From assembly GCA_964633115.1 (NCBI GenBank), contig CAZWEO010000013.1, forward strand, positions 6,008 through 70,007: a stretch of DNA of 64,000 bases, in the 5' to 3' direction. The translations under genes were made by a program, and so were the position numbers. This document shows, in pieces, positions 51,801-60,299 of this stretch. The notes below the pieces were generated by a model that did not search any database, was not told where the DNA came from, and was given only the letters and a program-made list of their open reading frames with translations. Within the stretch, counting starts at the first letter, position 1; every line of letters starts with the position of its first letter. The stretch is from B30-G6 sp964633115 (GTDB lineage: Bacteria; Desulfobacterota; Desulfobacteria; Desulfobacterales; B30-G6).

Positions 51801-52421
51801 CTATGGCATATGAATCTGTATCCATTGGATCACTTTATCAAACTCATCCCTGACCTGTCTCAATGCTTTGCCACGGTGGCTGACCTGACTTTTTTCTTGG
51901 CGCGTCAACTCTGCAAATGTCTTTTGCATGGGCGCATAATAAAAGATCGGATCGTAACCAAACCCATTGGCACCCCTGGGTGCCTCCATGAGGGCACCTT
52001 CACAGCGGCCCTCGTAGGTCAGTGCCGGGCCGGTAGGCACCGCAATTGAAAGCACACATTCAAACGCAGCCTTTCGATTTGATGCGCCATGCATTTGCTG
52101 TAGTATTTTTTGGCAGCGCTCCGCATCGGTGGCTTGCGGCCCTGCAAACCGGGCCGAGTAAACACCAGGGGCACCATCCAATGCGTCCACGAGCAAACCC
52201 GAGTCATCCGCCAGTGCTGGATAACCCAAAATTCTGGCTGTGAAGCTGGCCTTCTTGTAGGCATTTTCATCAAAGCTCTCGCCATCCTCCTCGACCTCCG
52301 GTATGGGGCCGAAATCGTTTAGGCTTTTGATCGAAATTGGAAATCCGGATAGCAGTTCAGTTATTTCGGCTGCTTTGCCTTGATTGCGGGTGGCGATAAT
52401 AAGGATTTCAGATTGGTTCAT
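51801..52421 (-). CDS. rdgB: RdgB/HAM1 non-canonical purine NTP pyrophosphatase
   Basis: 206 residues. The family opening IIATRNQGKAAEI, the central PALADDSGLLVDALDGAPGVYSARFAG and the late FGYDPIFYYAPMQKTFAEL ... SHRGKAL motifs are complete. It hydrolyses dITP and XTP to monophosphates and prevents their incorporation into nucleic acid. It directly precedes pckG, 10 bases away. Confidence 0.95.
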   Translation of the reverse strand: MNQSEILIIATRNQGKAAEITELLSGFPISIKSLNDFGPIPEVEEDGESFDENAYKKASFTARILGYPALADDSGLLVDALDGAPGVYSARFAGPQATDAERCQKILQQMHGASNRKAAFECVLSIAVPTGPALTYEGRCEGALMEAPRGANGFGYDPIFYYAPMQKTFAELTRQEKSQVSHRGKALRQVRDEFDKVIQWIQIHMP

Positions 52422-52603
52422 ATTCGCGTGTGGTTGCTCCTAATTTTGAGATAGCTTTTAGTTATGTTCATTTGCTTAAGTGCTCAAATGCTAAACAATA
52501 TATACTATCAGAATTCCAGTATTCAAACAAGGGTTAGAAGGCGCAAAAACACAAGCTAAAAATTGATTCATTAACCATTGGTAGCACTGGTTGGTTGGGA
52601 GAG

Positions 52604-53259
52604 TTAAGGAATCATTTGAAGATCAACAAAACGACCACCTTGAAATAGAATCAACGCCCCGGATCCACGTCGATTGAATGCGCAATTTACCACATGGGTC
52701 CTACCGACCATGGTCGTGCCACAGTCCTCATGGATATGACCACAAATCAAGAGATCAGGTTGGCAGGTTTCTATCAGGTTTCTATCAGCCTGCGCAAACC
52801 GCGACTACCGGCGTGAAATCGCCCCATGACCAGATCCTGTGCGCCCCGCGGTGGTGTATGCGTGACCAGTACCGTCCGATGATTGATATGCGATTTTATC
52901 ATTCTTAATTGTGCATTTTCATTCAAAGCAATCCGGGAGTGAAATGGGATGGGCCAGGTACCACCCAGGCCCACAAATGGGATGGCATGGAAAGTGAGGC
53001 GTACCCCATGCAAGCAATGGCAGTGGGTGTATGAACGGCACAGATTTTCGACATGTTTCAAGTCGCTGTTGCCGCGTATCATCAGAACCGGAAGCGCTAA
53101 TGAATTGATCGCCCTGAGTGTATCGCTCACGCGGCTAAAGTTGGTTATATCACCGGCCAGGACGAGGAGATCCGGCTTTAAAATGGAGAGCTTGCTTCGC
53201 AGGCGTTCGATACGCGCCTGCTTGCCATGTAAGTCGGAAGCGGCATACACCCGTAACAT
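52604..53259 (-). pseudogene. Metallophosphoesterase disrupted by an 11-bp tandem duplication
   Basis: The start MLRVYAASDLHGKQ (ATG 53259) gives the metal motifs D-x-H, GDITNF, IRGNSD and THTPPRG of a calcineurin-like phosphoesterase. The frame stops after RRLIET because an 11-bp segment is duplicated at 52765-52786. Removing one copy restores RRLIETCQPDLLICGHIHEDCG, with the GHIH motif, and the normal C-terminus ending at 52604. Broken now, but one slip from being whole. A 165-bp repeat sits just upstream and artificially extends the N-terminal frame. Confidence 0.8.
52765..52786. repeat. Perfect 11-bp tandem duplication
   Basis: AGGTTTCTATC twice, end to end (52765-52775 and 52776-52786). 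An 11-bp gain shifts the frame and creates an early TGA in the phosphoesterase gene. Confidence 0.9.
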
Positions 53260-53277
53260 CAGCTTCCCTTTTTTAGT

Positions 53278-53445
53278 ATGGATCCACACGGATAAATCCG
53301 TGGTAGCATTAAAATACCCGTCTTCGCCTTCGGCTACGCCGCGGTTATCCGCCTTATTACTGGGGTGACATCGCGCCGAAGCAATTAACTTATTTATTAG
53401 CATTCATCCACGGGCATGCCCGTGATCTTCTGCGAAGGCGGATAA
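53278..53445 (-). repeat. ~165-bp dispersed palindromic repeat, copy B (inverted)
   Basis: The reverse complement of copy A at 43361-43521: the shared parts include the TTATCCGCCTTCGCAGAAGA start, the CCACGGG-type hairpins and AAGGCGGATAA. The two copies invert about 10 kb between them. Copy B carries an extra GGCGAA-type insertion and several substitutions. Confidence 0.8.
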
Positions 53446-53594
53446 AGATGGATTTGACTAACTGAATTTAGTTACGTATCATCTTGAAAAATTCAATCCA
53501 TAAGCAGATTATCGAATCAGATTTCGAGGGTCAAGTCTTTGCACAAATTCAACGCCGGGATTTCAGGTCCCGGATACAGACAAAGGAGGAATTG

Positions 53595-54359
53595 ATGGGC
53601 ACAACGATATCATATGGACTTGAGAATAAAGTCTTCGTGGTCACCGGTGGCAGCCGGGGAATCGGTTTTACCTTGGCCAAACATTTGCTGGCAAATGGCG
53701 CCAAGGTAACCATTTGTAGCCGCAAAGAGGAAGGACTGAATGAGGCGGTGACCAACCTTGATGCCGGGGATCGCCTGATGGCGGTTGCAGCCCATGTTGC
53801 CAAGGTAGAAGATGTGGACAAACTCATGGACCGCAGCATGCAAAACTTTGGCAGGCTGGATGGACTGATTAACAATGTGGGTATGAATATTGTAACTTCC
53901 TGTGTGGATGCAGATCCATCATTGTGGCAAAAAATTATCGATAGCAATTTAAACGGAGCATTTTTGTGTGCCCGTAAAGCCGCCCAGATCATGCGCGTGC
54001 AACAACATGGTAAAATAGTAAATATTACCTCGCTAGCCGCCAGTCGGTCGGCACCTGCGATGGGAATTTATGGCATCGCCAAAGCTGGTATAGAGATGAT
54101 GACAAAGGTTCTGGCCCAGGAATTGGCCATGTTCAACATCCAAGTTAATGCGGTTGCACCGGGGATGGTACGCACCAAATTTAGCGAGCCTTTTTGGTCT
54201 AATGAGGATTTTCACCAATTAATTGTCAAATCGATTCCCATGGGAAGGATTGCCGAACCTGAGGATGTGGCTCATCCTGTATTGTTTCTCTGTTCTAGTG
54301 GTGCAGGTTATATTACCGGACAGGTATTAGGTGTCGACGGTGGTGCCAGCGCAGTTTAG
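53595..54359 (+). CDS. Short-chain dehydrogenase/reductase (SDR)
   Basis: 254 residues from ATG 53595, preceded by AAAGGAGG; an upstream ORF extension is spurious. Classical SDR: cofactor loop VVTGGSRGIGFTLAKHL, NNVG, the catalytic Ser in NITSLAASRSAP, Tyr-x3-Lys in YGIAKAG, AVAPGMVRTKF and the end GYITGQVLGVDGGASAV. An Arg in the CSRKEE region hints at NADPH. Substrate unknown; FabG-like enzymes share this layout. Confidence 0.92.
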   Translation: MGTTISYGLENKVFVVTGGSRGIGFTLAKHLLANGAKVTICSRKEEGLNEAVTNLDAGDRLMAVAAHVAKVEDVDKLMDRSMQNFGRLDGLINNVGMNIVTSCVDADPSLWQKIIDSNLNGAFLCARKAAQIMRVQQHGKIVNITSLAASRSAPAMGIYGIAKAGIEMMTKVLAQELAMFNIQVNAVAPGMVRTKFSEPFWSNEDFHQLIVKSIPMGRIAEPEDVAHPVLFLCSSGAGYITGQVLGVDGGASAV

Positions 54360-54680
54360 GAAAAAAGGGTTTTAGGGTTGACGGGTTTGAGGGTGTTATG
54401 AGCTAGCAGCTCTAAGCGGATTTCCAGCGTCCAAGCGTTCTACCTCCCAGCATACCAGGGTTTGAGGACTGCGAGTTGCGGGTTAGGTGTTGTGAGTTTC
54501 GTATTACGGGTTTCGCGATTTATTTTAGTGTTTAGTATTTGGTGTTTCTTATAGCGTGTTACCCGTTTCGGGTAGTGCTTTTAACCTCATTGTCATCCCC
54601 GAGAAGTCGGGAATCCAGATTTAGCCTTAGACAGATTGCTTTGTCAGCATCTCAGTTTACCGGCCATCAAAAAATAAAAA
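54360..54680. other. Gene-free spacer with repeat fragments
   Basis: Contains word-like stretches (tttagggttgacgggtttgaggg, gactgcgagttgcgggttagg, split here) and a partial gtcatccccgagaa repeat near 54592. No gene was seen. Confidence 0.5.
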
Positions 54681-54711
54681 AAAGGGCAATCCAGTTTTTG
54701 GATTGCCCTTT
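54681..54711 (-). terminator. Rho-independent terminator of the cold-shock gene
   Basis: Stem AAAGGGCAATCC / GGATTGCCCTTT with loop AGTTTTT; on the minus strand the stem is followed by a T-rich run. It lies 16 bases downstream of the gene's stop. Confidence 0.9.
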
Positions 54712-54727
54712 TTCGAATTCAAAGGTT

Positions 54728-54928
54728 TCAGACTACAGTTACATTAGTAGCCGCCGGACCCTTCGTACCTTGCTCGATGTCAAAGGTAACGCGGTCGCCT
54801 TCGTAGAGTGTTTTAAAGCCGCTACCACTGATGCCAGTGTGATGAACAAACACATCCGGCCCATCTTCCTGCTCGAGAAATCCGTAGCCTTTTTTACTAT
54901 TGAACCATTTTACAATTCCAGTCGTCAT
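54728..54928 (-). CDS. Cold-shock domain protein
   Basis: 66 residues, typical CspA length. GIVKWFNSKKGYGFLEQEDG holds RNP1 and DVFVHHTGI holds RNP2, ending ATNVTVV. It binds single-stranded RNA/DNA and acts as an RNA chaperone. AAGGAGG precedes the ATG and a strong terminator follows. The long leader upstream (to about 55000) may carry cold-responsive structure; it was not analysed further. Confidence 0.95.
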   Translation of the reverse strand: MTTGIVKWFNSKKGYGFLEQEDGPDVFVHHTGISGSGFKTLYEGDRVTFDIEQGTKGPAATNVTVV

Positions 54929-55130
54929 GGTGACATCCTCCTTCCAAAAAAATTCTCAAGGTTCCAAACCACGGATTGTCACACTGACAATAGGAACGTC
55001 CTTCCGGTCGAAACCGGCCCCCCAATTAAGAAGGGGCCTTTACTGATTAAGCGCTAGGATAATTAATTTCCATGAAAAGTCAAGTAGTTCGTTGCCATGT
55101 TAGTACTCAAGGTGTTAGCGCCGGAAATTT

Positions 55131-56459
55131 TTATTCGATCCGGAAAAAGGATTCCTCAAACTCCGGCTTATCCGTATAACGAGCCATGAAAAATCCTGGC
55201 AACTGATCGATACTTTCAAACAAAGCAGGATCTGCCTGGACGCCAGCCTGATGTAGGGCTTTGATAATATCCTCAGGTTTTGGCGGGCAGCCTTTGATAG
55301 CGATCATTTCTTGGATGTCAGGGTTGTCCTTATGCAGTTGGTACATACATTTTCCCAATAGAACCGTCTTTTTCATGCCCTTGGTTGGTTGCATAATTTT
55401 GCCATTGAGTAATTCGATATCATCCCAGGGCTCACCCTTCCAGGCATATCGAATGGCGGTCAGAACAAGACCGGTCACACCGGAACAATAGGTGCACAGG
55501 GTTGAGTCGAACTTGCGGTAATGAATACCTTTGATCCCTTGCTTGGCCATGGGAGTCGGGAGACAACAATTTTCATCCTGTATATACTCAAAACCATGCC
55601 GATGTAGGGAAGCTGTTGCTTCAACGCTCTCACCAACAACTTTAATATCAGACCAATCAGTGGGGCGCCCTTGGTTTTGAGCGGCCAGAACCAAATGTGG
55701 AACCTGACTAGTTTCATATCCTAAAAGTTTAGCCGCCACCATGTCGGCCGAAAGAATGTCTGCCGAGGCCACCAACAGGTTGCTGCGGTGCATACGGCCG
55801 TCAAATGCCGGTCCGCGTTCCAGGGTATAGATCCCATCCACCAGGGTAAAAATGGGCGGCAGTTTGTCGGCCAGGCGGGCCACATGAAAATGGAGGTCTT
55901 TATCCGGGTCCGCATTATGACAGCGCTTGCGGGATTTTATGTCGATAAGACCTTTAAAATTTTTAAGGCTTAGGCTCACGACGGTTTGGTTGTGAGTCTT
56001 CATGGCTGGAATGTCGACCACAAAATCACTCTCCAATACATCCTGGTTAAAGTTTAATACAATACCGTCTCCCAGAGCGACTGTTTTAAAGGGTCGTTCC
56101 ATTACGTTGATAATATCGACACCATATTTTTTCTTAAGTTGGTTGTAACCCAGGGTTTCGAAAGCATGTGCCGGTGTTTCCGTATCTTTTCGATTTCGCA
56201 CAACCATGCCTTCACCTATAGTGATTTTGGCTACGCCATGGTCCTTGAGAATTTTGACCATGTCTTCGACAGCACGGGACGTAGTGATAACACCCCACTT
56301 GGGGAAGGCAACCGATCGGGTCCAGTATACAATATTGGGTTTGATAAATACATGTGCCCGGGTTGGCAGGTGAGCGAGGCCGTCACAAAGGGTTACGGCT
56401 TTTTGGATGGATTTATGAGGCTTTTCATAACGAACGATAGCAACAGTGGATTTACTCAT
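55131..56459 (-). CDS. DUF362 domain protein
   Basis: 442 residues. A DUF362-type core: TVAIVRYEKP...IFIKPNIVY-like start, SRAVEDMVKILKDHGVAKITIGEGMV, VDIPAMKTHNQTVVSLSLKNFKGLIDIKSRK, and ADILSADMVAAKLLGY. The C-terminal half carries Cys pairs (STLCTYCSGVTG, AIKGCPPKPEDI) that could bind Fe-S or metal. Function is unknown; the family is frequent in anaerobes. An open 213-base gap with an inverted repeat lies upstream. Confidence 0.85.
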   Translation of the reverse strand: MSKSTVAIVRYEKPHKSIQKAVTLCDGLAHLPTRAHVFIKPNIVYWTRSVAFPKWGVITTSRAVEDMVKILKDHGVAKITIGEGMVVRNRKDTETPAHAFETLGYNQLKKKYGVDIINVMERPFKTVALGDGIVLNFNQDVLESDFVVDIPAMKTHNQTVVSLSLKNFKGLIDIKSRKRCHNADPDKDLHFHVARLADKLPPIFTLVDGIYTLERGPAFDGRMHRSNLLVASADILSADMVAAKLLGYETSQVPHLVLAAQNQGRPTDWSDIKVVGESVEATASLHRHGFEYIQDENCCLPTPMAKQGIKGIHYRKFDSTLCTYCSGVTGLVLTAIRYAWKGEPWDDIELLNGKIMQPTKGMKKTVLLGKCMYQLHKDNPDIQEMIAIKGCPPKPEDIIKALHQAGVQADPALFESIDQLPGFFMARYTDKPEFEESFFRIE

Positions 56460-56537
56460 AATTTACTCCTGCACTAAAAGAAATTGATTCGGATCATGGG
56501 TAGCATATCGACCAGCACATATCAAAAGCAAACTAGG

Positions 56538-56610
56538 GGGCGAGTATTCATATATTACTTATCGCACGGCAATAATAATGTCAGCATATGTAATATATGA
56601 ATACCCGTCC
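56538..56610. repeat. Large perfect-core inverted repeat
   Basis: GTATTCATATATTAC (56544-56558) and GTAATATATGAATAC (56590-56604) form a perfect 15-bp stem, extendable to about 21 bp with one mismatch and one G-T pair through the GC-rich ends (56538-56610), with a 31-base loop. It lies between a PIG-L gene end and the DUF362 start. It is no standard terminator; possibly a miniature element or a regulatory structure. Confidence 0.75.
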
Positions 56611-56672
56611 CATGATATTGGTGAAACCAAAGGATCCTATCCAAATCGAAATATAATTCGAAAGACAAAATA

Positions 56673-57659
56673 CTACTTCATTTGCCAGTAGCGTTCCCCG
56701 TAACGTCCTTCTGGTAATGCTAGTGTTGTAGCATAGGTTGCCAGGCTCTTTTTAATATTTTGACGAGTCAATAGGGGACTGGAGAGTTGGGATGCGTAGG
56801 CCGAGATAGCATCCAGTTTTTGGTCGATATGCGTGCTGATATCCTCTACTTCCTCAATCGCAGGGCAATCTTCAAAATCAACACCCCGTGGTTGAATGAC
56901 ATAGCGGGCCAAAACGCCCACACCCATCATCATAAACAACAATCCGGGTTGCAGGAATTTACGGTCGATCCCCAATGAGGGCAGATTGCCCAACAAATAA
57001 GTGAGCATTTTTGAGGATACATGCTGATTGCCGATTATATGCTTGCTTGTCTGCTGCGTCAAAGCATGCCAGATACCGGTTCTTTTGAGTCGGTATATCA
57101 GTAAAAAAGGAAAGAGCGTGTAGGGGAGTTCTTCATAAAAGGATGCTGTGTTCGGGTGTGGTTGGTGGTGTTGTAGCGTCAAACCAGCTTGAAAGACGAT
57201 TTGATGATCCACATGCTGGCCGATACCCAGGGGCAGCACTATCTCTGTACACTGGGTTTGCCGGCAGATCTCACTCAATCTGACGGTCACCTGGCGGCAC
57301 AGACGCTTGTTTGCAGCTGTATCAGGATATGTGAGCCAATAGCGCCGCCAAGGCGATTGAAGGCGAAACAAAATTTCCGGGAATTCGAGCCATAGAAAAT
57401 CTACGCTCAATCGCTTCATGGCCTCTGTGTCTTCTAGACGACGGCGGTCGTAATCCAGCATGGTTTGGAGAGCTTTGTTGCTGATCCTGGTGTATTGGTT
57501 TGCCCGGGCACTGAAAACCGTTACCACCAGAACGGATTCACCTGCTTGCTTTTGATTTAAGATTCGTCCGCCACAGGAAATGGCCACATCGTCGAAATGC
57601 GGGGAAACGTAGACATGGTCGTAGTGACGCTGGATAGCATGGATGTCATTGAGTTGCAT
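56673..57659 (-). CDS. PIG-L/LmbE-family deacetylase
   Basis: About 328 residues from ATG 57659 (AAAGG upstream; a longer ORF start is less likely). The PIG-L motif reads SPHFDDVAISCGG, where Phe replaces the usual Pro or Ala of the HPDD motif; later comes VLPLGIGQHVDHQIVFQAG with the metal His pair. The family hydrolyses N-acetyl groups from GlcNAc conjugates (for example thiol or lipid precursors). It overlaps the synthetase stop by 14 bases, so it is coupled. Confidence 0.82.
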   Translation of the reverse strand: MQLNDIHAIQRHYDHVYVSPHFDDVAISCGGRILNQKQAGESVLVVTVFSARANQYTRISNKALQTMLDYDRRRLEDTEAMKRLSVDFLWLEFPEILFRLQSPWRRYWLTYPDTAANKRLCRQVTVRLSEICRQTQCTEIVLPLGIGQHVDHQIVFQAGLTLQHHQPHPNTASFYEELPYTLFPFLLIYRLKRTGIWHALTQQTSKHIIGNQHVSSKMLTYLLGNLPSLGIDRKFLQPGLLFMMMGVGVLARYVIQPRGVDFEDCPAIEEVEDISTHIDQKLDAISAYASQLSSPLLTRQNIKKSLATYATTLALPEGRYGERYWQMK

Positions 57660-59166
57660 GTTTACCTTTACGCCATGCCACATAACGGCACACAGCAGCG
57701 ATGGCCCGCGCAGCCCTGTGTGGACTTGGCATAACAGGTATGTTTCGCTCCTGAAAAAACTTGATGACAGATGAATTTTGAGCATGGAAGGAAAAACCGA
57801 TGACGGGTTTCGCATGGGTCTGGGAAATCCGGCTGAAACTGGCGGCGACTTCGTCGATTAATTTGGAAGTCTCAGAGGCAATCTGATCTTCGGGAACATC
57901 CATACTTCTGAGCACACGGGCAAACATTTGCTCGGGCAGCAGCAAATAGACCAGCAGCATATCATAATGATCGGCACTCAAGAGACAATCCGGAATACTG
58001 GAAAAATAGGCCAAACGATCTTTGGAGAAAGTAATATCGACTGGGTTGCCGACAGTGCCTGTATGCGGGACCAAATCGGCCAGGTGCTGTTTTAGGGATG
58101 GGGGCAAGGGGGTCACCGCCATACCTTCACGGTCACAGGCATCAGCAGCCACGGCCCCGGGACCGCCTGAATGGGTCTGGATGATGACTCTATCTCCTTG
58201 GGGCCAGGATTGGCTGCCTAAAATAGCACTGATATCGAACATCTCTTCAATGGTATAGGCCCGAATGATACCAGTTTGTCGAAATAGACCTTCATAAAGC
58301 GTGTCTGGCCCCGACAAGGCGCCCGTGTGCGATAGACTGGCTTGTCTGCCGGACTCTGATCCACCAACATAATAGGCTACGATCGGTTTTCGGGGGGTAA
58401 TGGCTTGGGCAACTTGGATGAATGCTTCTGGATTGCGTATGGTTTCAATATAGAGCGTTATCACCCGGGTGTGCGGACAGACCACTAAATAATTAAGTCC
58501 GGCGACCATATCGATGTCGGCTTCATTGCCGACACTAATGGCCGTGCTGAAACCCATTCCCATGCGTGCCAGATAATCAAACATCTGGGTAATAAAGCTA
58601 CCGCTCTGCGATACCATGCCCAGATAACCGGCATGCCCTACAAATGGCAGAAAGGTCGTATTCAGTTTATGGTGGGGGTTGGTAACACCCAAGCAGTTGG
58701 GGCCTAAAAAGTGCATGTCGTATGAGCGGGCGGTCTGTATTAGTTGCTGCTGTAGTTTGCTTCCGCTGGTCCCGCTTTCCTGAAAGCCACCGGAAACGAT
58801 GATGACATGTTTGATGCCCTTTTGGCCACATTGGGTGAGGGTATCCAGAACGATTTTCGTGGGCAGAATCAGGATGGCTAAATCTGGGGTTTCGGGGAGA
58901 TCGGCGACATGGCCGTAAGCCTTTAGACCCAGCACACGAGATTCTGTGGGGTGAACGGGATAGACAGGGCCCGCAAAACCGAGGTCCAATAGGGACGATA
59001 ATTGACTGGTCCCCATGGAACCAAAGTTGTTGGAGGCCCCAAAAAAAGCAATACTGTTGGGATTGATCAGTTTAAAAAGGGGGCTAGCTTCAATGCTGGC
59101 AGGCATCTCAAAATCAGCAGGTGTATTGAATGGTCTCGGTGGCATCAGTTTTTGAAATCCTTGCAT
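57646..59166 (-). CDS. Acyl-CoA synthetase (ADP-forming type) alpha domain
   Basis: 506 residues. The CoA-binding Rossmann start PNSIAFFGASNNFGSMGTSQLSSL, LILPTKIVLDTL, FLGPNCLGV and the phospho-His candidate in SHTGALSGPDTLYEG match the alpha part of ADP-forming acetate/acyl-CoA ligases. The beta ATP-grasp half is absent, so it needs a separate partner or works differently. It overlaps the upstream MBL gene by 53 bases; an inner ATG at 59145 would reduce this. Confidence 0.85.
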   Translation of the reverse strand: MQGFQKLMPPRPFNTPADFEMPASIEASPLFKLINPNSIAFFGASNNFGSMGTSQLSSLLDLGFAGPVYPVHPTESRVLGLKAYGHVADLPETPDLAILILPTKIVLDTLTQCGQKGIKHVIIVSGGFQESGTSGSKLQQQLIQTARSYDMHFLGPNCLGVTNPHHKLNTTFLPFVGHAGYLGMVSQSGSFITQMFDYLARMGMGFSTAISVGNEADIDMVAGLNYLVVCPHTRVITLYIETIRNPEAFIQVAQAITPRKPIVAYYVGGSESGRQASLSHTGALSGPDTLYEGLFRQTGIIRAYTIEEMFDISAILGSQSWPQGDRVIIQTHSGGPGAVAADACDREGMAVTPLPPSLKQHLADLVPHTGTVGNPVDITFSKDRLAYFSSIPDCLLSADHYDMLLVYLLLPEQMFARVLRSMDVPEDQIASETSKLIDEVAASFSRISQTHAKPVIGFSFHAQNSSVIKFFQERNIPVMPSPHRAARAIAAVCRYVAWRKGKHATQ

Positions 59167-60079
59167 TCTTTGCTAGATAGTTCAAATGGGCGATAGCTTC
59201 GCCAGTGGCAAACCATTTTTGGGCGATGGGGAACGCGTGCCAGTTTTCACAGCGGATATCCCAGGTCATTTCAGCGGCAACGTCGTAGGCATGCTTGGGG
59301 GAATTGGATGCTAATATTGAGCAGATTTCGTCCAGGCGATGTTGGTGATGATCTTTTAACTCCTGAATTCGCTGGCGATGGTTTTGAAAAAGTCGTCGGT
59401 GACCCGGCAGAACCCATTCAATATCGAGCTTTGAGACTTTGTCCAGACTATAAAAATAGTTTTGAAGTGGGTTCTCATTTTCTGACCAGCATTGAATATT
59501 GGGGGTGATGTCCACCAGGAGATGATCGCCGGCGATCAGTATTTTTTGGTTGGGTTCATACAGGCATGTGTGACCGAGTGTATGACCGGGTGTCTCGATA
59601 CACTGGAATTCATAGGATCCGATTTGAATAAGGTCATTATCGTCAAGCACTTCAAAATCCGGAACCCATTCTGACCCGAACTTATTGCCCGGATGAGCAG
59701 CCAGGGCTTTGCGCAAATCATTTTGAGGAAAACCATTTTTACCAGCAAAGGCAATCATGGGCTCAAAGCCTTCCCAGGTTTCGATTATTTCCTTTTCCGG
59801 GCGATTAAAAAAGAGCCGGCCCGATTTGTGAAGCAAGCGGGTGACCAACCCAAAATGATCGGCATGTAGATGGGTGATAAAGAAATCCGTTCGGGAAAGA
59901 TCGATATTTAGTGCAGCTAGCCCCTGCTGCATGGCTTCAAAGCATTCAGACCGATTGAACCCGGTATCGACAATCAGATTTCGATCATCTGATTTGATGA
60001 TGTAGCTGTTAAGATATTTAAGCGGGCTGTCGGGCAGGGGGATCTGGCATCTAAAAAGATTGGGTTTGATTTCTTGCAT
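59114..60079 (-). CDS. Metallo-beta-lactamase fold hydrolase (glyoxalase II-like)
   Basis: 321 residues. Metal motif THLHADHFGL, IVDTGFNRSE, then GHTLGHTCLYEPNQKILIAGDHLL and PGHRRLF with further metal His. Such proteins act on thioesters or acyl glutathione-like substrates. It is directly linked with the acyl-CoA synthetase gene, so a thioester role is plausible. The C-terminal helical tail (about 230-321) is typical of related hydrolases. Confidence 0.88.
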   Translation of the reverse strand: MQEIKPNLFRCQIPLPDSPLKYLNSYIIKSDDRNLIVDTGFNRSECFEAMQQGLAALNIDLSRTDFFITHLHADHFGLVTRLLHKSGRLFFNRPEKEIIETWEGFEPMIAFAGKNGFPQNDLRKALAAHPGNKFGSEWVPDFEVLDDNDLIQIGSYEFQCIETPGHTLGHTCLYEPNQKILIAGDHLLVDITPNIQCWSENENPLQNYFYSLDKVSKLDIEWVLPGHRRLFQNHRQRIQELKDHHQHRLDEICSILASNSPKHAYDVAAEMTWDIRCENWHAFPIAQKWFATGEAIAHLNYLAKNARISKTDATETIQYTC

Positions 60080-60299
60080 GAATGGTATCGCTTTAAGCAG
60101 TTAGCCTTAAGTAATAAGCAACATATCGCTTATCGCTTAAGGCTTGTATGGTTATTCTTAGATCTTTAGGATGCCAGAAAGCCTGAATGCTATGGGGCTG
60201 GGGAGCAGCTCCCAGTTGAGGGTCGTCGCTACGAAACCGGTTAGATACAATAACATGCAACCCGCAACACGTGACCCGTAACCCTTGTTTGCTTGGACC
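60080..60299. repeat. Word-like low-complexity spacer
   Basis: Recurring words (taagcagttagccttaag, gcttatcgcttaaggc, gcaacccgcaacacg, gacccgtaaccc) match the style of spacers at 7796, 11440, 38826, 48190 and 54360. No gene. Confidence 0.5.
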
